Notes: generated from the letters alone by a model not told the origin. DNA of 64,000 nt from Sporosarcina gallistercoris (GCF_014836415.1 NZ_JACSQY010000001.1:558001-622000); one strand, 5' to 3'; numbered from the stretch's first letter, positions 8,919-18,004 are shown. A program made the numbers and translations.

Positions 8919-9785
8919 CTAGCGCACCCAGCCCTGTCTACGCATTTGCATCGTAAATACATCTTCAGGTCCTGTCTGAGGTGTCGTCATGAGTACACCA
9001 ATTCCATATTTCGCTGCACTTTCCATCATAAGCAGCTGATGTTTTTTCTGTTGAAGCTGGTAAGCGGTTTCGACTGATGGCATCATTGTTACTTCTGAAA
9101 TCCGTTCACTTTCACTATCAATGAATCGGATATCTCCCTGATAGGAAGGGCTAAGCTCTGTTTTCGATCGGATGGCTACTACCCGCACATCCCGATACCT
9201 CGTTGAAAGCTGTTTAAACAACTTATCTAGATTCTCATTCGGTTCCAATGCATCTGTCACCACGAATAACAACGTCGTCCCCTTAGGAACCGCATGGATC
9301 CCTTCTAATAGGCCGGTTGTTTCGGACGGTTGTTCAAAACGGCTGATATACGTCGTCCAAGATCCTGCCTGCCGAGCACCTTTACGTGTGAATGATTGTT
9401 TTTTTCCGCTAAACATTCGACTGATGGATACGGTATCGCCGTTTTTCAATGCGATTTGTCCAAGCCCAATCGCAATTTGTTGTGCAAACTTCCATTTATC
9501 TTCAAAGTCCATCGACTTGCTCGTATCCAGTAATATATGGACTCGCATTTCTTGTTCATCCAAAAACTGTTTGATGAAATAGGAATCAGTTCGAGCGTAC
9601 ACATTCCAGTCGATATGACGGATGTCATCGCCAGGATGGTACTCCTTAAAATCCGAGAACTCCAAGGAGGAACCTGTTTTTTTGGACACATGGCTCCCTT
9701 TGTGATGACCAAGACGTCCGCCATGCTGCACAAATGAGAGTCTGCCAAGACGGGCCGTTAAGCTCGATGGAAAGAAAGAAGTCAT
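8919..9785 (-). CDS. DUF58 domain protein (vWA-like)
   Basis: 288 aa, soluble, with no membrane helix. The DUF58 signature lies at about residues 43-65 ('DFKEYHPGDDIRHIDWNVYA') and is followed by a vWA-type metal site 'DTSKS' (D87). DUF58 proteins are nearly always encoded next to MoxR ATPases, and that is the case here: the ATG overlaps the MoxR stop codon as TAATG. Known members act with MoxR proteins in assembling or activating metal-dependent or envelope complexes; the target here is not known. Unlike many DUF58 proteins it lacks an N-terminal membrane anchor, so it is cytoplasmic or bound to the BatA-like partner. Confidence 0.88.
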   Translation of the reverse strand: MTSFFPSSLTARLGRLSFVQHGGRLGHHKGSHVSKKTGSSLEFSDFKEYHPGDDIRHIDWNVYARTDSYFIKQFLDEQEMRVHILLDTSKSMDFEDKWKFAQQIAIGLGQIALKNGDTVSISRMFSGKKQSFTRKGARQAGSWTTYISRFEQPSETTGLLEGIHAVPKGTTLLFVVTDALEPNENLDKLFKQLSTRYRDVRVVAIRSKTELSPSYQGDIRFIDSESERISEVTMMPSVETAYQLQQKKHQLLMMESAAKYGIGVLMTTPQTGPEDVFTMQMRRQGWVR

Positions 9786-10777
9786 TAACCGACTGCCTCC
9801 CTCCGCATGCTCGCAAGAACCTGATCAAGGAACATCTCATTTGTAATGCCTTCAGCTTCCGCTTCATAGTTCAACTGAATACGGTGGAGCAAAGCGGGTT
9901 TCGCAACCGCACGGATATCACCGATGGATACGTGAACACGACCAGAAAGGAAGGCTCTCGCTTTTGCAAGACGAATCATCGCCTGTAAGCCGCGGGGTCC
10001 GCTTCCGAACTGGATGTATTGAGACCAGTCATCCGCCCCCTCAGCTCCAGCATGTGTCATGGAGATGAGCTGTATCGCATAGTCGATCATTTCTTCGGCA
10101 ATGACAATCTCACGAACCAGTTGCTGCGCTTGAAGCAGTTCCTCCCTGCTAATCACTTTCTGTATCGAAATGATAGCAGTTCCCGTCGTCCGTTTAACAA
10201 TTTCTTTCAGTTCACTTGGAGATGGATGTTGTAAATTGATTTTGCATAGAAAGCGATCTAGCTGTGCTTCAGGTAAAGGATATGTACCTTCCATGTCAAT
10301 CGGGTTTTGTGTTGCGAGTACAAAAAACGGCTTTTCCATTGGATACGTCTGTCCCAAAACAGTTACAGTCTTCTCTCCCATCGCTTCAAGCAATGCACTT
10401 TGGGTTTTCGGAGTAGCACGGTTGATTTCATCCGCCAGTACGAGCTGGCTGAATAAAGGTCCTTCGTTGAAAGTGAATCTTTGACGCCCTTCTGCGTCCC
10501 GTTCCAGTAAGGTCGTACCTGTAATATCCGAAGGCATCAGGTCGGGTGTGAATTGGATACGTTTAAAAGAAAGGTCCAGTGCTTCACTAATCGTACGGAT
10601 CAACATAGTTTTCCCAAGTCCCGGTGCTCCTTCAAGGAGGGCATGCCCATCCGCAAGAATAGAAAGAAGCGTATATTCAATCGCCTGCTCCTGTCCCACG
10701 ATGAATTTTTCGATTTCAGTTCGCACTTCACTCAGTTTCTGACTCATTTCTTCAAATGGTTGCAGCAGTTCACTCAT
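9785..10777 (-). CDS. MoxR-family AAA+ ATPase
   Basis: 330 aa from the ATG at 10777, with AAAGGAGA 8 nt upstream. Walker A 'GAPGLGKT' (about 50-57), Walker B 'LVLADEINRA' (D115 E116) and the sensor region 'FVLATQNPI' are all present, as is the C-terminal helical lid domain. MoxR proteins are hexameric chaperone-like ATPases that act on vWA proteins. Its stop codon overlaps the DUF58 start by 1 nt, so the two are translationally coupled. It is the likely energy source for the DUF58/vWA part of the operon. Confidence 0.93.
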   Translation of the reverse strand: MSELLQPFEEMSQKLSEVRTEIEKFIVGQEQAIEYTLLSILADGHALLEGAPGLGKTMLIRTISEALDLSFKRIQFTPDLMPSDITGTTLLERDAEGRQRFTFNEGPLFSQLVLADEINRATPKTQSALLEAMGEKTVTVLGQTYPMEKPFFVLATQNPIDMEGTYPLPEAQLDRFLCKINLQHPSPSELKEIVKRTTGTAIISIQKVISREELLQAQQLVREIVIAEEMIDYAIQLISMTHAGAEGADDWSQYIQFGSGPRGLQAMIRLAKARAFLSGRVHVSIGDIRAVAKPALLHRIQLNYEAEAEGITNEMFLDQVLASMRREAVG

Positions 10778-10801
10778 AGTAAGTTCTCCTTTCAACTTGA
10801 A

Positions 10802-12265
10802 TTATTCGATGGATGAAAAGTAATCAGTTAAAATTTTTTCAAGTTCCGGGGATAAAGGCAGCTGTTCTGTACGCTTCAAATAAGCCTCTTTATATTGACC
10901 TACAACTTCCTCATAAGGTCGGATCGTCCCGCGTTCATTGGCGGTCTGCTTATCTTTGGAGTCGACTACATTGCCAGCTCCAAGCTTTCCATTGTCCTTA
11001 TCTACGTCTGCAGTATCACCAAGACGATTATTCGGAATGGACAACAAATTTCTGCCGCCTTGCCCTATACCGCCTGTGCCAGTACTGCCTTGTCCTTGTC
11101 CTTGGCCCTGGCCTTGTCCTTGGCCTTGTCCTTGTCCTTGTCCTTGTCCTTGTCCTTGTCCTTGTCCTTGGCCCTGGCCTTGCCCTTGCCCTTGCCCTTG
11201 GCCTTGTCCTTGGCCCTGGCCCTGGCCTTGTGCCTGTTTATTCCCCTGTCGTTGGCCTCCAGATGGTTTGGCTGATCCAGAAGAGGGATTGCCTGTAGCT
11301 GGATTTTGTCCAGTTGTTGAGTTCTCCATTCCAACAGCAGTAGGAGATGCTCCAGCTTCCTTTCCGGAAACAGCAGACTGACCTGTTGCCAATTGGGGAA
11401 TCGATGGAGCTTTTCCAATGCCCGCTAACTCCTTATAGGCTTGGTCCGCCTGTTCTGCAAGAGGACTTGCGAGCTTCTCCAACTCTTCTAGCTGACGCTT
11501 TTCTTCAGAAGATAATCCTGATTTAGCGGAACCACTCTTTTGACTACTTTTCTTCTCAAGCAATTGCATTTGTTGCAATTTCAACTCTTTTTGAGTCTTC
11601 ACGAATTCCTTCAATGCTTTTTCGGATCCTTCTGCTTTTTTCAAATCCACTGTGAGTTGTTCCAATTTCTTTTTGACAGTAGGTGATTTTGAACGCGTCA
11701 ACTGTTTCTTTGTTTCTTTCACAAGACTTTTCACGATTTCTTTTTCTTTCACGATTGTTTGTGCTTCTTGTTGTGCAGGAGAAGGTATTAAAAATAGGAC
11801 ACTCACTACCATAACTCCCAAAACTCCAGCAGCGATTACCTTCCACTCAACCGGTGTCTTTTTGCGCGATGAAAACAGACTTTCTGCAGCTGGAATTCGA
11901 ACGCCGACACGTTCCAGTAAAATCCCGCCAAATGGTGAGGCTTGGATCTCTTTGTCTAAAACGGTCAGGAGTAAGTTATCAGGGATGTACCGGTCCAATG
12001 TACGGACTGCTTCGGCACGCTTCACACGTTTTTTCAAAAACAATCCAGAGACAACGAGCAGTACAAGTAGAGCGGCACTCCATGCATACACCCCGTAATA
12101 AGGAAGGACAAACAATCTGGACATCGCCAAGACTAGAGCTGCTGCACCAATAGCGATTGCAGTACCACGAACAGCGTAAACAATTGCTTGTTCAAATAGT
12201 AGACTTCTTCTCACTTTGTGAATTGTCCTCTTGATCATCTTCAAATATCCAGACTGTGACGTCAT
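10802..12265 (-). CDS. Membrane protein with coiled coil and long Gly-Gln repeat
   Basis: 487 aa; I do not recognise a named family. Three membrane helices (about 25-50, 57-77, 142-161) are followed by a Lys/Glu-rich predicted coiled coil (about 165-275), a Ser/Thr/Pro/Gly-rich linker, an uninterrupted run of about 23 Gly-Gln dipeptides (347-392), and a C-terminal region ending in 'YEEVVGQYKEAYLKRTEQL' and an acidic tail. It lies between the ABC permease and moxR, 14 and 24 nt away, so it is cotranscribed. Its role is unknown; the coiled coil and the flexible repeat suggest a scaffold between the transporter and the MoxR/vWA parts (inference). The start ATG has AGGAGG 9 nt upstream. Confidence 0.75.
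   Translation of the reverse strand: MTSQSGYLKMIKRTIHKVRRSLLFEQAIVYAVRGTAIAIGAAALVLAMSRLFVLPYYGVYAWSAALLVLLVVSGLFLKKRVKRAEAVRTLDRYIPDNLLLTVLDKEIQASPFGGILLERVGVRIPAAESLFSSRKKTPVEWKVIAAGVLGVMVVSVLFLIPSPAQQEAQTIVKEKEIVKSLVKETKKQLTRSKSPTVKKKLEQLTVDLKKAEGSEKALKEFVKTQKELKLQQMQLLEKKSSQKSGSAKSGLSSEEKRQLEELEKLASPLAEQADQAYKELAGIGKAPSIPQLATGQSAVSGKEAGASPTAVGMENSTTGQNPATGNPSSGSAKPSGGQRQGNKQAQGQGQGQGQGQGQGQGQGQGQGQGQGQGQGQGQGQGQGQGQGQGQGQGSTGTGGIGQGGRNLLSIPNNRLGDTADVDKDNGKLGAGNVVDSKDKQTANERGTIRPYEEVVGQYKEAYLKRTEQLPLSPELEKILTDYFSSIE
11090..11227 (-). repeat. Hexanucleotide microsatellite coding for (Gly-Gln)23
   Basis: Twenty-three consecutive 6-nt units (plus strand YTGNCC) translate on the minus strand as Gly-Gln. 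The units differ at wobble positions (GGA/GGC/GGG and CAA/CAG). Changes by whole units would keep the frame, so the length may vary between strains. Confidence 0.93.
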
Positions 12266-12279
12266 AGTTGCCCGCCTCC

Positions 12280-13131
12280 TTATTTATGTTTTTTTATATT
12301 CACTCGTAATCGTTTTGTAGCGATCCAGATGGACACTATGGTTACCATTCCATAAAAGAGTAAGTATCCTATCCACAGTGGGAATGTCACTTGTGTCATT
12401 TCTTGAATTCCCATCCCAATCTCCGCTCCAAGTAATGATGCAAAGAAAATTTCAGGGTTAATGGATGCCAGGAAATGGCCAATGTAGGATTTGGGCGGTG
12501 TTATACCCATAGTTCCAAACTGGTTCACCTGAATGATGATCAAAAACAAGAATGGAATGACAGCTGTGAAAAACAGCATGCTGCCATACGTGGCAATCAT
12601 CGATACCGTGGTTCTGCGGAACAATGTTGAAAATAATACTCCGAGACTCCCTATCGCTAATAGCGTGACAATCAGGAAAAGTAAGGATTTCAGAAACAAT
12701 ACGGGAGAGATTCCACCAAACAGAAACACCATGCTATATACCGGTAATCCTGCAATGATAAGAAGCACTAAAAATAATACGGATGACAACAGTTTTCCCG
12801 TAACGATTTGAAACGAACTTTGAGAGGTCGTCAACAGCATCGGCAGTGTTTGCCGTTCACGCTCTCCACTTATTGTTCCAGCAGTCAGTCCAGGAGTAAT
12901 GAAGAGGACTAATCCCAATTGGATAAACGTTAAGAAACTAAACAATATGACACTTTCAGAAGGCTTGAAATAGATAGTCCCAGCCAAACTGGTCGTTATA
13001 TAGATAAAGCCGAAAACAAAAATACACATGGCAAGCAAATAGAGCAATACTCCAGTAAAACTTTTGGAGCTTCGGAACCGGAGCTTCACTTCTTTAGCAA
13101 GCACAGGATTATTGAGTCTGCTTTTCATCAA
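12280..13131 (-). CDS. ABC-2 type transporter permease
   Basis: 283 aa with six predicted membrane segments. After helix 2 comes the motif 'TAGTISGERERQTLPMLLT', characteristic of ABC-2 permeases of the GldF/CcmB/YhfH-like group, in which the coupling helix contacts the ATPase. It overlaps the ATPase gene by 23 nt. Together they form an exporter or an energy-coupling unit. The substrate is unknown. Confidence 0.85.
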   Translation of the reverse strand: MMKSRLNNPVLAKEVKLRFRSSKSFTGVLLYLLAMCIFVFGFIYITTSLAGTIYFKPSESVILFSFLTFIQLGLVLFITPGLTAGTISGERERQTLPMLLTTSQSSFQIVTGKLLSSVLFLVLLIIAGLPVYSMVFLFGGISPVLFLKSLLFLIVTLLAIGSLGVLFSTLFRRTTVSMIATYGSMLFFTAVIPFLFLIIIQVNQFGTMGITPPKSYIGHFLASINPEIFFASLLGAEIGMGIQEMTQVTFPLWIGYLLFYGMVTIVSIWIATKRLRVNIKKHK

Positions 13132-14059
13132 GCTCCACTCCCTTCGTTATCTCCATGAATACATCTTCCAGATCTACAGAGTTCTCCACAAACGACACAA
13201 TTTGAATACCTGACAACACAGCTTCTCTCAACAATTGGTATTGCTGAACGTCATCTCCTTTAAACGTAAATGACAGTACGCCTTCATTGAGTTCATGAGA
13301 GATTGCGGAGACAAATGGACTTTCTTCAAAAAACGCGATAGCTGCATCACTATTTCCAGCAATTCTTGCAGAAATCACTTTATCTCCTAGCAGTTGTGCC
13401 TGGATTTCCGAAACGGAACCATGAGCAATCAGCTTACCATTATCAATCACTCCAATCTCATCACACATTTCCGCGAGCTCCGGTAAAATGTGTGATGAAA
13501 TCAGAATTGTTTTTCCTAGGTTTTTCAGTGAGCGTAAAATGTCTCGCATTTCTACACGTGCTCGAGGGTCCAGCCCCGAAGCAGGTTCGTCTAGTATTAA
13601 AACTTTTGGGTCATGGATCAGACTTCTCGCAAGACATAACCGCTGCTTCATGCCCCGGGAAAGAGAATCTACATATGCATCTCGTTTGTCCGTTAAGTTG
13701 ACCAGTTCCAAAAGTTCCGTAATGAGCTGATTTCTTTTATCCGCTGGAATCCCATAGCTGGCCCCGTAGAAATCTAAATACTCATGTGCTTTCAACTGAT
13801 CATAAATCCCGAAAAAGTCAGGCATGTAACCAATGAGTTTTCTAATTTCTTCAGGTTTCTTGGTAATGTCTACCCCATTGATGATGACCGTGCCCGAAGT
13901 AGGCTGTAAGAGAGTGGCTAATATGAGAAAAGTAGTGGATTTCCCTGCGCCATTCGCTCCTACAAATCCAAAAACAGTACCTTCGTCAAGGGACAAAGTC
14001 AACTGGTCCAGAGCTTTAAATTGACCATACTTTTTTGTCAGATTGGAGATCTCTATCAT
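13109..14059 (-). CDS. ABC transporter ATP-binding protein
   Basis: 316 aa with a complete nucleotide-binding domain: Walker A 'GANGAGKST' (34-42), signature 'LSRGMKQRL', Walker B 'KVLILDEPASGLDP' and the H-loop 'ISSHILPEL'. A C-terminal extension of about 100 residues is typical of ABC-2 export ATPases. It overlaps the upstream gene by 4 nt and the permease gene by 23 nt. It acts at the cytoplasmic face of the membrane. Confidence 0.92.
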   Translation of the reverse strand: MIEISNLTKKYGQFKALDQLTLSLDEGTVFGFVGANGAGKSTTFLILATLLQPTSGTVIINGVDITKKPEEIRKLIGYMPDFFGIYDQLKAHEYLDFYGASYGIPADKRNQLITELLELVNLTDKRDAYVDSLSRGMKQRLCLARSLIHDPKVLILDEPASGLDPRARVEMRDILRSLKNLGKTILISSHILPELAEMCDEIGVIDNGKLIAHGSVSEIQAQLLGDKVISARIAGNSDAAIAFFEESPFVSAISHELNEGVLSFTFKGDDVQQYQLLREAVLSGIQIVSFVENSVDLEDVFMEITKGVELDEKQTQ

Positions 14060-16452
14060 TTTGCAACCTCCCCTGTTAAACGGAGTTCTGGCGGATGGAC
14101 AGATTCTCCCATTTGTGAATCCGTGAAGTTCAGCTTGATCGTTACTTTTCCGTCCTTCGATACATAATCCCCGGCTGGTTCAACAGTAGGTGACGATTTT
14201 CCTTCCAACAGTTCATAACTGCCTGTTTTCACATTAAGAAGACTTACGTCATACTTGTTGAAATCCGCCCCGAATAATTGTAGCTTCGTCCAACTGTTAA
14301 CTTCCTTCGTAAAGTCTTTTGGCATTTGCCATACCTGGCTGTATTCCTTTTCCGAGAATAAATATTCTTTATTCACTGCATCTAACTCTTCGGCGGGATA
14401 TCCTGAAGAGGAGAGAAGTTGCATCTCCATCAAATCACCATCAACAGTTACTTTTCCATTTAGCTTCGCTTCAATTTCTATCGGCTGAAGCAACATGGAA
14501 ATGGGTGAGTTTTTAGCTTTTCTATCATTCAATGAAAGTTCCATAATTTGAGTATCTGTCGTCGCTGACAAAGTTGGTTTCAACGAATCATTCATATGAA
14601 TTGAGGAAAAGTTCAATAGTCCCTCTTTTCTCATTTTGACGAGATCTTCCTGATTTTTCGCCACTGGATTCATATATCCATATTGAGATGAACTACGTGC
14701 ACCTAGAGCAGTTGCTTTCACCTCTTTTTCAACAGTCATAGTTTCTCCAGCACGTATCGACCCCAGTTCAATCGTTTTACTTCCTGACAAAACAGAGACA
14801 TCCTTCACTGAAAATGGAAAGTTATTCGTAATGGTTCCAGTCAGTCGATTATCTTCAAGCTTCAAGTCCGTGTCAAAACTGCCGATTGCCTCAAGTTCTG
14901 TTTGACCATAAATAGATGCTACATTCCAAAACCCGAGATTCTTGAATGATAAAACTTCTTCAGTTGCTCCTTTTTCTAAAATAGCACTCTCATGAGCTGG
15001 AATCGCTCCTCCAAAAATCGAGTTCATCGTTGAATTTGTATTGACTGTACTCGGTTTTTGTATTGAAAAAGTGAATTCACCTGATTTGTCGGTTAATAGG
15101 GATTCAGCGTAATAACCAGTTAGCGATTTGTCAGGTTCAACGAGATAGACAGCGGAATGCTGGAGCTGGGATATCCCCAAGCGATCCTTTCCTCCATAAG
15201 CAAAAATTGCAAAAGAGACGACAATTGCAATCATAGGAATGACCCACCATGCATGTTCCCTCTTATCTTTTTTGCGTAAAAGGAAATAAAGAAACGGGAT
15301 GACTAAAATAATATAAGCAATAATTATGCCGAACAACAGCGGTGTAGATACTCTAAAGGAAGGAAAAAGTTCATTTGTTTCGCCAACAGTAAACCTCAAA
15401 TCATCTGTTGGAGGCGTGTAATACATTTGAGAAGAACGCTGTTTCAATTGTTGACTACTCTTGTTCAACAAATCTGTCCAAAATGTTTTAACGCCAGTGG
15501 AACCCCTAAAGGATTCGCTCCCCATTGAAAAAGCAGTCTGGAGAACCATACCGGAGCCTACAAGTCGAGAGGCCGCTAAAACAGTGTCATCATGCTGCAA
15601 TAGAATATTTCCTTCCGGTGACTTTTCAGCTCGGAATCCTGGAACAGGATCTTTGAATTTTTCATTGAAAACTGACGGAGCAAGCTCTTTGCTTTCTTTA
15701 ATATCAAGAGGAAGCAGTGAACGGAAAATACCTGCTTCTGCCGCTACATTCTGGGATCCACCAATTAGTAGAGTTCCTCCCGTTTTGACCCATTCCAGCA
15801 TGGCTTCCTGCTGTTTCTTAGAAAGATCTGCAATGGAAAAACCATCGACAGCTATGATATCTACTGCATCCCATCCCTTTTCTTCTACAGGTAATGGAGG
15901 CTGGTCTTGTTTTGTTAAATTCAGAAGTTGCGTACCTTCTTTTCCTTTTAAATACAGATCTTTCAGCGAAGACAACCGATCGATATTATCTGATAACGCT
16001 GCAATGAAAAGGGCTTGCTCTGGAAAAATGGAAGATGAAATGAGCTGTGTTCCGGAATGCGTAATTTCTTCTCCTGATCTCCATCCATTTTCGTAGAAAA
16101 ATATGTTTTTCTTTACTGGATTTCCATACATCATCGGATCTTGAATCGAGTCGACAATCATGGTGACCGTCTGTTTCTCTCCTTCTCCGATTGCCACCTC
16201 AGTAGATTGACCCACACCTCCCTCTTGACTGGATGTAGTATTCACAATCAGATCACCTGCAAAGGCAGTTCCTTTGTTTTCAATCGTGAAAACGACGGGT
16301 GCACCTTTACCATCCTTTGTTTTTTGGTCTAAACCCGTTTTAACGGAGACATGCAAGTCAGGTGCAGCAAACGTAGTTGTCATCGGCCACAGAAACGTGA
16401 TTCCGACTAGCACTACGAACATTGCAAATGGCTTCCATAAAGTCTTTTTCAA
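14056..16452 (-). CDS. Large membrane protein with signal peptide, first gene of the MoxR/vWA/ABC operon
   Basis: 798 aa. An N-terminal signal peptide (hydrophobic about 8-24, ending near 'TTTFAAP') is followed by a large beta-rich extracytoplasmic region containing a GATase1-like segment ('DIIAVDGFSI ... GGTLLIGGSQN'). Two helices ('LLFGIIIAYIILVIPFLYF' and 'WWVIPMIAIVVSFAIF', about 370-415) come next, then a second beta-rich region. I do not recognise a named family. Being translationally coupled to the ABC ATPase (ATGA overlap) argues for a common complex. There is no catalytic Cys-His pair typical of an active amidotransferase that I can identify. Confidence 0.72.
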   Translation of the reverse strand: MKKTLWKPFAMFVVLVGITFLWPMTTTFAAPDLHVSVKTGLDQKTKDGKGAPVVFTIENKGTAFAGDLIVNTTSSQEGGVGQSTEVAIGEGEKQTVTMIVDSIQDPMMYGNPVKKNIFFYENGWRSGEEITHSGTQLISSSIFPEQALFIAALSDNIDRLSSLKDLYLKGKEGTQLLNLTKQDQPPLPVEEKGWDAVDIIAVDGFSIADLSKKQQEAMLEWVKTGGTLLIGGSQNVAAEAGIFRSLLPLDIKESKELAPSVFNEKFKDPVPGFRAEKSPEGNILLQHDDTVLAASRLVGSGMVLQTAFSMGSESFRGSTGVKTFWTDLLNKSSQQLKQRSSQMYYTPPTDDLRFTVGETNELFPSFRVSTPLLFGIIIAYIILVIPFLYFLLRKKDKREHAWWVIPMIAIVVSFAIFAYGGKDRLGISQLQHSAVYLVEPDKSLTGYYAESLLTDKSGEFTFSIQKPSTVNTNSTMNSIFGGAIPAHESAILEKGATEEVLSFKNLGFWNVASIYGQTELEAIGSFDTDLKLEDNRLTGTITNNFPFSVKDVSVLSGSKTIELGSIRAGETMTVEKEVKATALGARSSSQYGYMNPVAKNQEDLVKMRKEGLLNFSSIHMNDSLKPTLSATTDTQIMELSLNDRKAKNSPISMLLQPIEIEAKLNGKVTVDGDLMEMQLLSSSGYPAEELDAVNKEYLFSEKEYSQVWQMPKDFTKEVNSWTKLQLFGADFNKYDVSLLNVKTGSYELLEGKSSPTVEPAGDYVSKDGKVTIKLNFTDSQMGESVHPPELRLTGEVAK

Positions 16453-16506
16453 ATAGCCCGCCTCACTTTCTGAATTGTTTTTCCAATCATATCGATAATT
16501 AGTACG

Positions 16507-16521
16507 TTCTAGTTTCTAGAA
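16507..16521. promoter_or_regulatory. Candidate operator (15-bp inverted repeat) of the MoxR/vWA/ABC operon
   Basis: The perfect inverted repeat TTCTAG-TTT-CTAGAA lies in the 76-bp gap between ccpC and the first gene of the eight-gene operon, 55 bp upstream of that gene. A possible -10 (TATGAT on the minus strand) lies 17-18 bp downstream of the repeat, and no good -35 is visible. An activator bound at the repeat could replace it. The regulator is unknown. Confidence 0.45.
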
Positions 16522-16528
16522 AGTTCCA

Positions 16529-17422
16529 TCATTCAAGTAATCTGGAATCATTTTTTAAAGTTAGTGCATGGGCTTCAATCACTTTTGAAAATGCATCCAC
16601 TTGCTTCAGTTCGAAACTGGATTCGTAACCGATCAAGTATGTATCTCTTGTCAGTTCAAATTCCGCTTCGCTATTCAGCAACGGGATTTTATTCACTTGC
16701 TCATCCCCACGTAACGTTATCGAAGGTAAGATAGCATAACCAATACCGTTAAGGACCAGTTGTCGACACGTTTCCATTTGGTCGACTGTCAGTTGTCTTC
16801 CAGGATTTTTGGAGAAATGTTTCTGCCACCATTGTTGAATTTCCGTATAATAATTGGAATCGCTTTTAAATTGTATGTAAGGTCGTTCCGTATCTTTCAA
16901 TTGCTCAAGGGAAGTGATCTCCTTATCCACTAAATAGAGCTGGTCACGGAACAGATAGGTACGTCTGCTGTTCCATTCCACTTCTCCTCTTACAATCCCC
17001 ACATGCGCTTCACCTTCGTAGAGCGCTTTCAAGATTTCCGATGTCCACCCTGTCATGAGTGAAATTTTAGCGTCAGGATATAACTTCACATAGTCCTTGA
17101 GTACTTCAGGGAGCCACGTTTGTCCGACTATGGATGCGCATGCGATTTTAAGAGTTCCGTGCACCCTGTCCGCAAGTCCAGCAATTTGCTCGATGGTTTC
17201 TTCTTTCCGTTGAACCGTCTCTTTAGCAAACTCGATGACCAATTCTCCAGCTGCTGTAGGTACGAGCCCTTTCTGTGAACGGACGAATAATTTAGCCCCC
17301 CAGGCTTTTTCGATAGATTGCAGTCTTTGTGATAGTGCCGGTTGGGAGATGAATAGCCGGTCTGCTGCTTTTCTCATATTTCCTTCTTCTGCTAAGACTT
17401 TCATGATTTCTGTTGTGTTCAT
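16529..17422 (-). CDS. ccpC: LysR-family regulator CcpC
   Basis: 297 aa. The N-terminal winged helix ('NMRKAADRLFISQPALSQRLQ', about 15-35, shown in part as 'FISQPALSQRLQ') is followed by a LysR substrate domain. The whole protein reads like B. subtilis CcpC (YkuM), including 'WLPEVLKDYVKLYPDAKISL' and 'IGYAILPS'. CcpC senses citrate and represses citB and citZ in Bacillus (known). It lies directly downstream of cbpB, as in B. subtilis (ykuL-ccpC), which supports orthology. A terminator separates the two, so it may have its own promoter in the 118-bp gap. Confidence 0.87.
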   Translation of the reverse strand: MNTTEIMKVLAEEGNMRKAADRLFISQPALSQRLQSIEKAWGAKLFVRSQKGLVPTAAGELVIEFAKETVQRKEETIEQIAGLADRVHGTLKIACASIVGQTWLPEVLKDYVKLYPDAKISLMTGWTSEILKALYEGEAHVGIVRGEVEWNSRRTYLFRDQLYLVDKEITSLEQLKDTERPYIQFKSDSNYYTEIQQWWQKHFSKNPGRQLTVDQMETCRQLVLNGIGYAILPSITLRGDEQVNKIPLLNSEAEFELTRDTYLIGYESSFELKQVDAFSKVIEAHALTLKNDSRLLE

Positions 17423-17487
17423 AGATACTATTCCACACCCTTTTCAAGAAGCCGTGGCTTCGTCACTTGTTGTTTCTCGTTTTATCT

Positions 17488-17517
17488 AAAAAGAAAGAGA
17501 CTCTTTAAAAGAGCCTC
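17488..17517 (-). terminator. Intrinsic terminator of cbpB
   Basis: On the minus strand, GAGGCTCTTTT/AAAGAGTCTC is followed by TTTCTTTTTAG, 22 nt after the cbpB stop codon. Confidence 0.82.
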
Positions 17518-17539
17518 TTCACTTCAGTTGATAACTAGT

Positions 17540-18004
17540 TTACCTTGAGCTATATACATATTTCTTGAACTGCTTCAACATCACACGACGGGTTAAAATT
17601 CCAGCAAAAGTACCATCTTCTTCTGTCACACATAAAAACGTATGGTTAATGAGCAGGTCCAATCCTTTCTGAAAGCGGTCTGTCGTCCTGATCATCGGTA
17701 GATCGGTTTGCATAATTTCATCCACTTTTAGGTCTGATAGCCGCTCATATTCGATTCTTTCTAACCCTAATATTGCATCTGTAATCATTCCAATGCCTAA
17801 CAAACCTCTTAATTTATACTTTGCGTCAAGTACAGGAATTGCTGAATACCCCGTCTTTGTAAGTACGAGTAATGCGTGCTCTGCATTATTTCCAACCTGC
17901 ACATGTGCAACTTTCTCAGAAGAAATTAGATAGTCGGATATTGGCATGACTAAAAAGTCACTATTATTCAAAGCAACCAATTTAAATCGCTCCTCCAGCA
18001 GCAA
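17540..18004 (-). CDS. cbpB: CBS-domain c-di-AMP-binding protein CbpB (DarB)
   Basis: 154 aa, essentially two CBS motifs. The first CBS contains 'KVAHVQVGNNAEHALLVLTK' and 'YSAIPVLD', nearly as in B. subtilis YkuL/DarB. Known function of the family: binds c-di-AMP; in the apo form DarB stimulates the Rel (p)ppGpp synthetase and pyruvate carboxylase. Its position next to ccpC matches B. subtilis. There is no membrane segment, so it is cytoplasmic. It is probably transcribed alone, since a terminator lies on each side. Confidence 0.87.
   Translation of the reverse strand: MLLEERFKLVALNNSDFLVMPISDYLISSEKVAHVQVGNNAEHALLVLTKTGYSAIPVLDAKYKLRGLLGIGMITDAILGLERIEYERLSDLKVDEIMQTDLPMIRTTDRFQKGLDLLINHTFLCVTEEDGTFAGILTRRVMLKQFKKYVYSSR

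Noticed and set aside
10813..11381. Several long plus-strand frames rich in Leu, Pro or Cys across the Gly-Gln repeat
   Set aside because: They are mirror frames of a 6-nt repeat on the minus strand; low complexity, no ribosome binding site and no domain.
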